The position numbers and the translations under genes were made by a program. Below the pieces are notes generated by a model. That model saw nothing but the letters and a program-made list of their open reading frames with translations, was not told where the DNA came from and searched no databases. Positions 16,026 to 24,682 of a stretch of DNA of 64,000 nucleotides are shown here, in pieces. Source of the stretch: Methylibium sp965279545 (GTDB lineage: Bacteria; Pseudomonadota; Gammaproteobacteria; Burkholderiales; Burkholderiaceae_C); NCBI RefSeq assembly GCF_965279545.1, contig NZ_OZ257250.1, forward strand, positions 3,782,001-3,846,000. Direction: 5' to 3'. Positions within the stretch are counted from its first letter, which is position 1, and each line of letters opens with the position of its first letter.

Positions 16026-17677
16026 GCGGCAGCATGAGTGGCGCACGCGCCGACGGCCTGCTGCGCGCCGCCGTGGCCGAAGGCCTGCTGCCGCCTGCGG
16101 CCACGCTGCCGGCGCAGGACAGCCGGCCCTGGCCCGTCGTGCTGCTCACCGCGCTGGGCGCCTGGCTCGCGACGATCCCGCTGCTCGGCGTGGTGGGCCT
16201 GTTGCTCGGCGACCTGATCAGCCGCAGCGCCGGGCCGTACTTCGTGGGCGTGCTGCTGCTGGCCGCGGCCATCGTCGTGCTGCGCTCGCGCGACCTGCCG
16301 CTGTTCTGGGAGCAGCTCGCCGTGCCGGCGCTGCTGGTGGGCGGCGGCGCGCTCGGCTTCGGCCTCTTTCGCGACCTGCCCGTGCCGGCCGGCGCGGCCG
16401 TGCTGGCCCTGGCGGCGGTGGGCGTCGCACTGGCCGTGTCCGGGCCCTGGCTGCGGGTGCTGCTCGGCGCGGCCGCGGCCCTGCTGCTGGTGACGGCCTG
16501 TGCGTCCGGCCGTTGGCAGGCCTCGCAGCCGTCGCTGCTCACGCGCTTCTGGTGCGCCTGGCACCTGAGCCTGGCGGTCTGGCTGGTGGCCGGCTGGGTT
16601 CAGCGCACAGCGCTGCACGACGGCGCGCGCACGCGCCGGGCCGCCGCGCTGGAGTCGCTGTCGGCGGGCTGGCTGCTGGCCAGCCTGGGCGGCCTGGCGT
16701 GGTGGTCGGGCATGAGCTTCCTGGTCGGCGGCAGCCTGGGCGGCGGGTTCGCCGGCGAGGTGGCGCGCGAGCTGAGCGCGCGGTCGAGCGCCGGCTGGGC
16801 GATGCCCCTGCAGCAGGCGGCCTCGCTCGCGCTGGCCGCCGCGGCCGCGCTGTGGGCGGCGCGCCGGTGGCCGACGCTGCGCACGCCCTGGCATGCCGGC
16901 GTGGCGCTGGTGCCGCTGGCCCTGGCCTGGTTCATGCCCGCGCTGGGCGCCGTGCTGCTGGCGCTGGCGCTGTGCGTCACCACGGCGCGCTGGCGTCTCG
17001 CCACCACGGCGGCGGTGGCCGCGGCGTGGATCGTCGGCGCCTTCTACTACCGGCTGGACTGGCCCTTGGCCACCAAGTCCGTGCTGCTCATGGCCGCCGG
17101 TGCCGTGCTGGCCGCGCTGGCCTGGCGGGCCCTGCGCGCGGCCGCGCCGGCCGACGGGCCGCCGCGCGCGGCCGCCCCCGACCCCCGCGCGCCCGGCGCG
17201 CGCTGGGGCATCGCGCTCAGCGCGCTGGCGGTGCTGGCCGTGGCCAACTTCGGCATCGGGCAGAAGGAAGACCTCATCGTGCACGGCCAGCCGGTGTACG
17301 TGGAGCTGGCGCCGGTGGACCCGCGCTCGCTGATGCAGGGCGACTTCATGCGGCTGAACTTTCGCGTGCCCGACGAGGTGCAGGCCAAGGCCGACCGGGT
17401 GCTGAGCGCCAGCCGGCCGCGCGTGGTGGCGCGACGCGACGCGCGCGGCGTGGCCACCCTGCTGCACCTGGACGAGGGCGCCGCGCTCGCCGCCGACGAA
17501 CTGCGCTTCGAGCTGACGCCCAGGAACGGGCGCTGGACCCTCGTGAGCGACGCCTGGTTCTTCAAGGAAGGCGAGGCCGCCCGCTGGACCACGGCGAAGT
17601 ACGGCGAATTCCGCGTCGACCCGAGCGGCCGCGCGCTGCTGGTCGGGCTGCGCGGGGGGAACCTCGAATCGCTGTGA
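16022..17677 (+). CDS. DUF4401/GDYXXLXY domain membrane protein
   Basis: A 551-residue protein. The first about 390 residues form roughly a dozen membrane helices (DUF4401-like), then a Pro/Ala-rich linker and one more helix lead to a periplasmic C-terminal domain. That domain has the hallmark block QGDFMRLNF near base 17340, a variant of the GDYxxLxY motif that names the family. It is translationally coupled to the DUF2157 gene upstream. Biochemical role unknown; possibly a transporter or envelope sensor. No regulatory site was seen. Confidence 0.8.
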   Translation: MSGSMSGARADGLLRAAVAEGLLPPAATLPAQDSRPWPVVLLTALGAWLATIPLLGVVGLLLGDLISRSAGPYFVGVLLLAAAIVVLRSRDLPLFWEQLAVPALLVGGGALGFGLFRDLPVPAGAAVLALAAVGVALAVSGPWLRVLLGAAAALLLVTACASGRWQASQPSLLTRFWCAWHLSLAVWLVAGWVQRTALHDGARTRRAAALESLSAGWLLASLGGLAWWSGMSFLVGGSLGGGFAGEVARELSARSSAGWAMPLQQAASLALAAAAALWAARRWPTLRTPWHAGVALVPLALAWFMPALGAVLLALALCVTTARWRLATTAAVAAAWIVGAFYYRLDWPLATKSVLLMAAGAVLAALAWRALRAAAPADGPPRAAAPDPRAPGARWGIALSALAVLAVANFGIGQKEDLIVHGQPVYVELAPVDPRSLMQGDFMRLNFRVPDEVQAKADRVLSASRPRVVARRDARGVATLLHLDEGAALAADELRFELTPRNGRWTLVSDAWFFKEGEAARWTTAKYGEFRVDPSGRALLVGLRGGNLESL

Positions 17678-17843
17678 ATGCGGGCGGTGCGGCTCGGTTG
17701 CCGTGCAAACGCCGTGCAGAGGGACCGAGCGGCGTTCGCCGCCCGACCCGATCGTCCCCGGGCGCGGTTCCGTTACGGATGCGCGGCGCGGTATTGCGCC
17801 CGGAACTGGCACCGCTTTCGTTGACCCATGCTGGGTAAGCCCG

Positions 17844-18665
17844 CTACCGCTCGATGACGACGATGTGCGCCTGAATCTTGCCATCCACTGCGCCGCGACC
17901 GAACCGGTTCCTGATCGCAGCGGCCGCGGCATCGGTGGCATCGAGCAAACGCGAGGGACCCCGGGCCTCGATTTCGTTTCGCAGCGGCGTTCCTTGGCAA
18001 TACGCGATCGCAACGGTGTCCGGGGAGCTTGCACGGCTTCTTGCCGCCAGCGTTGTCACGTCGGGATCGCGAACGAAGCCCCCTTCGGACAGTTGCCTTG
18101 CGACAACCTCGGTGTCGCTGTAACCGTGTGGGGTGCGGGCCAGGAATCGCGGCGGATCCAGCGGGAACACGGGTTCCAGCGCGAGAGTGACGGCGTGGGC
18201 AAATTCGTTCTGGTCGATCCTGTCCCACACGTTGAACATGAACGCTCCCCCTGGGCGCAGGACGCGCCTGGCTTCGGAGAAGGCCCGGGCTTTGTCCGGG
18301 AAGAACATGGCGCCGAACTGGCAGACGACCACGTCGAAAGTTTCGTCCGGGAAAGGCAGTTGCGTTGCGTCTGCTTGGCGCCATTCGACGGGACGGCTCG
18401 TGCCCACGGAGGCGGCATGATCGAGCATCGCCTGATTGAGGTCGGTCGCGACAATCGCGACCGAAGGCGCCAGTGTGCTCGCAAGCCGACGGGTGACGAC
18501 TCCGGTTCCGGCGGCGATTTCGAGCACCGAAGACGGCGTTCGCAGCGCTGCGCGAGCAGCGAGGTCAGCAGCATACGGCTCGAAGATCAACGGTACCAGG
18601 TACCGTTCGTAGAGCTGGGGTATCGAGCCTGCGAAGAGTCGATCAACATCGGGCGCAACCATCAA
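17844..18665 (-). CDS. class I SAM-dependent methyltransferase
   Basis: A 273-residue Methyltransf_11-type enzyme. The SAM-binding motif I is VLEIAAGTGVVTRRLA, followed by motif II DLNQAMLDHA and the post-II block FDVVVCQFGAMFFPD. The substrate is not recognisable; UbiE/quinone-like and small-molecule methyltransferases share this architecture. Base composition is noticeably less GC-rich than in the preceding operon, as in the neighbouring GGDEF-EAL gene. It starts ATGATG at 18665. It is convergent with the GDYXXLXY gene. Confidence 0.85.
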   Translation of the reverse strand: MMVAPDVDRLFAGSIPQLYERYLVPLIFEPYAADLAARAALRTPSSVLEIAAGTGVVTRRLASTLAPSVAIVATDLNQAMLDHAASVGTSRPVEWRQADATQLPFPDETFDVVVCQFGAMFFPDKARAFSEARRVLRPGGAFMFNVWDRIDQNEFAHAVTLALEPVFPLDPPRFLARTPHGYSDTEVVARQLSEGGFVRDPDVTTLAARSRASSPDTVAIAYCQGTPLRNEIEARGPSRLLDATDAAAAAIRNRFGRGAVDGKIQAHIVVIER

Positions 18666-18741
18666 TCTCTCCCGGCGCTTTTGTGCGCCATAACGAGTTA
18701 TCGGGCGACAGCTTTGCTGCGTATCGCGGACAAGTGCCTCC

Positions 18742-20748
18742 CTAGACGATAGGCATGGGTGTGGAATCGGGGAACACGCCTTCGACGCCCCAGACCTGCG
18801 CCCCGTCGTTCAAATTGACCCACGGCTGCACCCTCAACAGGTCGGCAATGGCAGCTGCCGGCACGGCCTTGCTGAAATAGAACCCCTGAAACTCGTCGCA
18901 TTCATGGCTTCTCAGGAACTCGATCTGACCCTGAGTTTCGACCCCTTCGGCCACGATGGTCATCTTCAGCGACTTGCCCATTGCGATGATCGCGTCGGTG
19001 ATGGCTCTGTCTTCCTCGTTGGCCGGCAATTCGCGAACAAATGAGCGGTCGACCTTGATCGTGTCGATCGGGAACCGCCTCAGGTTTGACAATGAAGAAT
19101 AGCCCGTACCGAAGTCGTCGAGCGACAGCCGGATGCCCAATTTCTTGAACTCGACCAGCACCTTTGTCGCCTTGTTGACGTCGCGCATCAGCATGCTCTC
19201 GGTGATCTCGAGTTCCAGAAACGTGGCTTCCATTCCTGTCTGAGCCAGGATTGAACGCACGTCCGAGAGCAGATGCTCGTCGTAGAACTGACGCGCGGAA
19301 AGATTGACCGACATGCTCAGCGGTGAATAGCCGAGATCCCTCCACGCCACGTGCTGTTGACAAGCAGTGGTCAGCACCCAACGACCGATGGAGACGATCA
19401 AGCCGTTTTCCTCCGCCACCGGAATGAACTTTGCCGGGGACACCAGCCCGAGGTCCGGATGGTTCCAGCGCAGGAGCGCTTCCACGCCGGTCATCTGGCT
19501 GGTATGGCCGTCGACCTTTGGCTGGTAGTGCACCTGAAACTGCTGCGCGTCCAGCGCTCGCCGCAGGCTCGACTCGAAGGCGAGCCGTTCGACCGAGTGC
19601 GTGTTGAGTGCGGCGGAATAGAACGTGAAGGTGTTCTTCCCGTCCTCCTTGGACCGGTACATCGCGATATCGGCGTTCTTCATCAAGACGCGCTCGTCGT
19701 CGCCATCGGTCGGATAGACGCTGATGCCGATGCTGGCCGTAACGTGGAATTCATGATCGCGCAAGGTAAAGGCCCTGGAAATCGAGGCCAAGATCTTCTG
19801 GGCGATGACCGCCAGCGGCTCCGCTCCATTCAAACTCGGCACCATGATGACGAATTCGTCGCCGCCCAGTCGCGCAATGCAGTCGCTCTCTCGCAGACAC
19901 GACTTCAATCTTGTCGCCATTTCCTGAAGCAACAGATCGCCGGCCTGGTGGCCGAGTGTGTCGTTGATGTTCTTGAAGCGGTCAAGGTCTACAAAAAACA
20001 CCCCAAGCTGCCGGTTGTAGCGCTTCGCTTCCTGCAGACCTTGCTCGAGCATCCTTGAGAACATGCCGCGATTGGAGAGTCCCGTGAGCTTGTCGTGGAA
20101 GGCGAGATACTCGATCTGCTGCGCTGCCGCCTTTTGCTCCTGCAGTCGGTGCAAGAGCGAATTGCCGAGTTTGACGCCCAACAGGCCGACCAGCAGTACG
20201 CAAAGCAACCCTACGCCACCGACCGAGTAGATCTGCCAGACTGTCGCGTCCAACAGCTCCGCGTAGATCTGGGTGTATTCGAGAATCACCGCACCGACGA
20301 TCGGCGCATGTACATCCCCGCCCTGGTAGAGCGGGACGGTGATTTGCTTTGCGCCGTCGGGATGATTGCTGTTGCGCTCGACAAACGACCTGACTTGGCC
20401 GTCCTTGATCGTTCCGCCGACTTCGTTGGCCGAGTCGTGGTCGAAGACATGGCCAAGCTCCGTCGGATCCGCGTCGGCGAGGCCTCGCTTTTGAGCATCC
20501 ACGATGACGATATCGCGTCCGTACAGGTGATGAAGCCCTTCGACGTACTGCTGCAGATGCTCGCTGCCCAATGCGGCGCTGTATGCGACCGACCTCGCCA
20601 GGTTGCGTGCTTCCACCTGAGCGCCGCGATCCACCGCGCCCAATTGAAACTGAATCACGATCACGGTGAACGCGGCGATGGCCGCGCAGGCGGCCGCGAA
20701 CGCCATCATGATTCTCCGGCGAATGCCTGTGGTTGCTGGAGTGGGCAT
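18742..20748 (-). CDS. membrane GGDEF-EAL cyclic-di-GMP enzyme
   Basis: A 668-residue c-di-GMP signalling protein. An N-terminal helix (about residues 13-35), a periplasmic sensor domain (about 36-170) and a second helix (about 173-192) come first. The GGDEF domain follows with intact GGDEF at 295-299 and an inhibitory-site RxxD (RESD, 286-289) five residues before it. The EAL domain starts at 423 (GVEALLRW) and carries ELEITES, DDFGTGYSSL and AEGVET. Both catalytic halves look intact, so it could make or break c-di-GMP depending on the periplasmic signal. A spot count in one 60-base line (18961-19020) gives 33 G+C, well below neighbouring operons, hinting at acquisition. Confidence 0.93.
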   Translation of the reverse strand: MPTPATTGIRRRIMMAFAAACAAIAAFTVIVIQFQLGAVDRGAQVEARNLARSVAYSAALGSEHLQQYVEGLHHLYGRDIVIVDAQKRGLADADPTELGHVFDHDSANEVGGTIKDGQVRSFVERNSNHPDGAKQITVPLYQGGDVHAPIVGAVILEYTQIYAELLDATVWQIYSVGGVGLLCVLLVGLLGVKLGNSLLHRLQEQKAAAQQIEYLAFHDKLTGLSNRGMFSRMLEQGLQEAKRYNRQLGVFFVDLDRFKNINDTLGHQAGDLLLQEMATRLKSCLRESDCIARLGGDEFVIMVPSLNGAEPLAVIAQKILASISRAFTLRDHEFHVTASIGISVYPTDGDDERVLMKNADIAMYRSKEDGKNTFTFYSAALNTHSVERLAFESSLRRALDAQQFQVHYQPKVDGHTSQMTGVEALLRWNHPDLGLVSPAKFIPVAEENGLIVSIGRWVLTTACQQHVAWRDLGYSPLSMSVNLSARQFYDEHLLSDVRSILAQTGMEATFLELEITESMLMRDVNKATKVLVEFKKLGIRLSLDDFGTGYSSLSNLRRFPIDTIKVDRSFVRELPANEEDRAITDAIIAMGKSLKMTIVAEGVETQGQIEFLRSHECDEFQGFYFSKAVPAAAIADLLRVQPWVNLNDGAQVWGVEGVFPDSTPMPIV

Positions 20749-21217
20749 GATGGAGTCCTTTCAGGAGTTGTCCGAGTACGCACAGATACCACTCGCCCAC
20801 CTCGATGTACATGGGAGTGTGCACGCTCGCCGTTCACACGGCATCGCCGTTCATCCCTCGTCGAGCCGGACATATCCGAGGAGTCCGGTCTTGACAGACG
20901 TTGCATGAAGGCAAAGGCGCATCCCTCAATCGCGATCAGGGTCGCCCGTGCCGTTCGGCAAGCCACCATTGCCCCTACTTCCCGCGCGCAGGGCATTGGA
21001 TTCGAAGAGGCCGCAGGGCCGAAATCCGTTTGCACGGCATGGGTTACCCCACTGCAGAACTCGATGCGCTGTCGCTGTCGAGGCGCCGGCCGCATTGAGC
21101 GGCGCACCGGCTCGTGCCGGCGGCCATGCCGGCCCCCTTCGTACAACAAAGCACACTTGCCGCTCACGTCGCGCAGCGCGGCTCAAGATCCTTTCACGGC
21201 ACGCCGAAGACAGCCCT
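20749..21217. other. intergenic stretch, no gene seen
   Basis: These 469 bases between the divergent GGDEF-EAL gene and the HExxH-type protein gene contain no frame that looks coding. The long plus-strand frame from 20948 is only an upstream extension of the gene at 21218. A TTGACA hexamer occurs near 20894 but has no matching -10. Both promoters should lie here. Confidence 0.5.
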
Positions 21218-21922
21218 GTGAAGCGCCTTCTCGTCTGGAACGCCATCGGCTCGCTGCTCACTGCGGCGCTGGCCTCGTCTGCCTGCCTCGCGACCGAGCT
21301 GACGCCGACCGAGCAGCGTTGGCTGAAGGGGGCCTGGCCGGTCGTGGCGTTCGCAAGGGAGGCCAGGCTGCCGCTGGACATCGTCGTGCAGCCCCAGCCG
21401 GCGCCCGGTGCCGCGCCGCTGGCGCTGGCCTTCGTCGACGGTCGCTGCAAGCTGGTGCTCTCGATGCGGGGCAATGCCGAGGCGCAGGACACGCTCGAAC
21501 GCACCGAACCCGATCTCCTGGACGCGACGCTCGAACTCATGGCCGCGCACGAACTGGGCCACTGCCGGCGCTACCTCGACGGCGCCTGGCAGCGGCTGCC
21601 CGCGGGCTTCGGCGCCGCAAGCGTACCCGGCGAGCTCGACCCCGAGTTGCAGGCCGCCTATGCCGACATGCAGGCGCTGCGCCGGGAGGAGGGCTACGCC
21701 GACCTCGTCGGCCTCGCCTGGGCCCGGCAGCAGCACCCGCAGCTCTACGCACGGCTGCATGCATGGCTGGTGGCGGAGCGGTCCCGGGAGTTGATCCCGG
21801 GCAGTCACCACGACACGCTGGCGTGGGTCCGCCTGGCGGCGCACGCAGACGCATCGGGCCCTGCCTCGATCTTCGCGGGCTCTGCCGCGCTGTGGGCCGC
21901 CGGGCTCGCCGCCGGCGAGTGA
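21218..21922 (+). CDS. exported HELGH-motif protein (putative zinc metallopeptidase)
   Basis: A 234-residue protein that I do not recognise beyond its motif. The start chosen is the GTG at 21218 because it opens a clear signal peptide (KRLLVWNAIGSLLTAALASS, then ACLA). The open frame extends 90 codons further upstream, but with sequence that looks non-coding. The mature part contains MAAHELGHCRRY, an HExxH zinc motif (HELGH), with an EEGYADLVGLAW block about 50 residues later that could supply the third ligand. This resembles small predicted peptidases kept in the periplasm. Function unproven. It lies 160 bases upstream of mprF on the same strand. Confidence 0.7.
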   Translation: MKRLLVWNAIGSLLTAALASSACLATELTPTEQRWLKGAWPVVAFAREARLPLDIVVQPQPAPGAAPLALAFVDGRCKLVLSMRGNAEAQDTLERTEPDLLDATLELMAAHELGHCRRYLDGAWQRLPAGFGAASVPGELDPELQAAYADMQALRREEGYADLVGLAWARQQHPQLYARLHAWLVAERSRELIPGSHHDTLAWVRLAAHADASGPASIFAGSAALWAAGLAAGE

Positions 21923-22081
21923 CCGCCAGGGCCTGAAAGCGGCCCCGGACCGACCTCCGGTGCCGCGCGGGCACGCACCTGACAGCCGCTCCCGGCAAGG
22001 CAGGCCCCGCGCGGCGGACCCGCTTTGCGGGACAGGGCGAATAATCGGCACGCTCACCCCGCTCAGGAAACCCGTCGCGCC

Positions 22082-24682
22082 GTGTCCGAACCCACCCCCG
22101 CCGCCCACCTGGGCCCCCGGCCGCCGGCCCCCTGGCTGGGCGAGTGGTGGCCGCGCCTGCAGCCCTGGATGCTGGCGACGCTGGGCGTGCTGCTGGCCGG
22201 CGTCATCTTCGTGGCGCTGCGCGGTCTGCTGCACGAGGTGCGCTACGCCAGCGTCATGGCGGCGATGCGGGCCACGCCGGCCTCGGACATCGCGCTCGCG
22301 CTGCTGGCCACGGCGGCCAGCTACCTGGCGCTGACTGGCTACGACGCCTCGTCGCTCGCCTATGCCGGCGCCAGGCTCGGGCGCGCCACGGTGCTGCTGA
22401 CCTCGTTCGTGGCCTATGCGCTGTCCAACACCATCGGCCTGGGCCCCTTGACGGGCGGTGCGGTGCGCATGCGCCTGTACGCCGCGGCCGGCCTGGCGCC
22501 GCCGCAGATCGCGCGGGTGATCGCCTTCAATGCCGCGGCCTTCATGCTGGGCATGACGGCCTTCGGCGCGCTCGGCCTGCTGTGGGGCGCGGGCGAGGTG
22601 GCGCCGCTGTTGCACACCCGGCCGGCCGTGCTGCGCGCCGGCGCCGCGGCAGTGCTGCTCGTGCTGGCCGCCTTCTTGTGGCTGTGCACGCGGCGGCGCA
22701 CGCTGAGCCTGGGCCCGCGCTGGACGCTGCGCCTGCCGGCGCCCGGCCTGGCGCTGCGCCAGCTGGCGATCTCGGCGCTCGAACTCAGCGCGTCGGCCGC
22801 GGCACTGTGGTTCCTGCTGCCCGACGACCGCATCGCCCTGCCGACCTTCGTGGCCTTCTATGCCATCGCGGTCACCGCCGGCATCCTGAGCCACGTGCCG
22901 GGCGGGGTCGGCGTGTTCGAAGCGGTGATGCTGCTGGCCAGCGGCCCGCAGGTGCCGACCGAAGCCATGCTGGGCGCCTTGCTGCTCTACCGCGGCCTCT
23001 ACTACGTGCTGCCGCTGGTGCTGGCGACCGGGCTGCTCGCCGCCTACGAATTGCGCTCCGGCGTGGCGGCGCCGGTCGGCCGCCTCGCGGTGCGCCTGAG
23101 CCCGCGGCTGATGGCCGCGCTGGCCCTGGTGGCGGGGCTGTGGCTGCTGGTCTCGGGCGTCACGCCGGTGACCGAGGACGCGCGGGAGATGCTCGCCACC
23201 CTGCGCGTGCCGCTGCCGCTGATCGAGGCCTCGCACTTTCTCGGCAGCGTGGCCGGCCTGGGCCTGCTGCTGGTGGCGCGCGGGCTCCTGCACCGGCTCG
23301 ACGCGGCCTGGTGGGCGGCCCTGGGCCTGTCGGTCGTCGCGGCGGTCCTGGCGCTGCCCAAGGGCATCGCGCTCCACGAGGCGGCGCTGTTGTCCACGCT
23401 GGCGCTCCTGCTCGTGATCTCGCGCCGCCAGTTCGACCGGCGCTCGTCGCTGTTCGCGCAGCGGCTCGAGCCCGAGTGGCTGCTGGCGCTGGGCGGTGTG
23501 ATCGCGGCCTGCGTGTGGGTGCTGTTCTTTGCCTACCAGGAGGTCGGCTACAGCCACCGCCTGTGGTGGCAGTTCGAGCTCGACGCGCAGGCGCCGCGCT
23601 CGCTGCGCGCGCTGATGGGCGTGGCACTCATCGGCCTGGCATTCGGCCTGTGGCAGCTGCTGCGCCCGCCGGCGGGTGGCGTGGCCCAGCCGTCGGCCGA
23701 GGAGATCGAGCGCGCCGCCGCCGTGGTGCGCGCCAGCCCCTCGTCCGACGGCTGCTACGCGCTGGTGGGCGACAAGCACCTGCTGTTCTCGCCCTCGGGC
23801 AGGAGCTTCCTGATGTTCGGCAAGCAGGGCCGCTCCTGGGTGTCGCTGTTCGGCCCGATGGGCGACCCCCGCGAGTGGCCCGAGCTGGTGTGGCGCTTCG
23901 TCGAGCTGGCCGCCGCGCACGGGGGCCGGGCGGCCTTCTACCAGGTGCGCCCGGTGTCGCTGCCGCTCTACCTGGACTGCGGCCTGCACGCCTTCAAGCT
24001 CGGCGAGCATGCGCACGTGAGCCTGCCCGACTTCGACCTCAAGGGCGCCAAGCGCGCCAACCTGCGCTCGGGCGTGAACCGGGGCGAACGCGAAGGCCTG
24101 AGCTTCGAGGTGCTGGCGCCGGCCGAGGTGGGCGCGCTGCTACCGGCCCTGCGCGAGGTCTCGGACGCCTGGCTCGGCCAGCAGCGCACGCGTGAAAAGG
24201 GCTTCTCGGTCGGCCGCTTCGACGAGCGCTACCTGCTGCGGCTGCCGGTCGCGGTGGTGCGGCGCGCAGGCCGGGTGATCGCCTTCGCCAACCTGCTGAC
24301 CACCGATGCCAGGGAGGAGGCCAGCGTCGACCTGATGCGCTACTCGCCCGAAGCGCCGCCCGGCACCATGGACTTCCTGTTCGCGAAGATCATGCTGCAC
24401 CTGCAGGCCCAGGGCTACCAGCGCTTCGGCCTGGGCATGTCGCCGATGGCGGGCATGGCGGAGCGGCGCCGCGCGCCGCGCTGGCAGCGGCTGGGCAGGC
24501 TGCTGTTCGAGCACGGCGAGCGCTTCTACAACTTCCGCGGCCTGCACAGCTTCAAGGACAAGTTCGAGCCGGTCTGGGAGGCGCGCTACCTCGCTGCGCC
24601 CAGCGGCGTGGCGCCGCTGTTCGTGCTGGTCGACGTGGCGGCGCTGATCGGCGGCGGGGTCAAGGGCGTGATCTCGAAATGA
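22082..24682 (+). CDS. mprF: bifunctional lysylphosphatidylglycerol flippase/synthetase MprF
   Basis: Transfers an amino acid (typically Lys) from aminoacyl-tRNA to phosphatidylglycerol and flips the product, lowering surface negative charge and protecting against cationic peptides and acid. It has 866 residues from a GTG at 22082 (SEPTPAAHL). The N-terminal about 520 residues hold roughly 14 membrane helices with the flippase signature GLGPLTGGAVRMRLY and SHVPGGVGVFE. The C-terminal DUF2156 synthase domain shows LFSPSGRSFLMFGKQG, FDLKGAKRANLRSGVNR and FYNFRGLHSFKDKF. It overlaps acvB by ATGA. The mprF(lpiA)-acvB(atvA) pair is known from rhizobia and Agrobacterium. Confidence 0.95.
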   Translation: MSEPTPAAHLGPRPPAPWLGEWWPRLQPWMLATLGVLLAGVIFVALRGLLHEVRYASVMAAMRATPASDIALALLATAASYLALTGYDASSLAYAGARLGRATVLLTSFVAYALSNTIGLGPLTGGAVRMRLYAAAGLAPPQIARVIAFNAAAFMLGMTAFGALGLLWGAGEVAPLLHTRPAVLRAGAAAVLLVLAAFLWLCTRRRTLSLGPRWTLRLPAPGLALRQLAISALELSASAAALWFLLPDDRIALPTFVAFYAIAVTAGILSHVPGGVGVFEAVMLLASGPQVPTEAMLGALLLYRGLYYVLPLVLATGLLAAYELRSGVAAPVGRLAVRLSPRLMAALALVAGLWLLVSGVTPVTEDAREMLATLRVPLPLIEASHFLGSVAGLGLLLVARGLLHRLDAAWWAALGLSVVAAVLALPKGIALHEAALLSTLALLLVISRRQFDRRSSLFAQRLEPEWLLALGGVIAACVWVLFFAYQEVGYSHRLWWQFELDAQAPRSLRALMGVALIGLAFGLWQLLRPPAGGVAQPSAEEIERAAAVVRASPSSDGCYALVGDKHLLFSPSGRSFLMFGKQGRSWVSLFGPMGDPREWPELVWRFVELAAAHGGRAAFYQVRPVSLPLYLDCGLHAFKLGEHAHVSLPDFDLKGAKRANLRSGVNRGEREGLSFEVLAPAEVGALLPALREVSDAWLGQQRTREKGFSVGRFDERYLLRLPVAVVRRAGRVIAFANLLTTDAREEASVDLMRYSPEAPPGTMDFLFAKIMLHLQAQGYQRFGLGMSPMAGMAERRRAPRWQRLGRLLFEHGERFYNFRGLHSFKDKFEPVWEARYLAAPSGVAPLFVLVDVAALIGGGVKGVISK

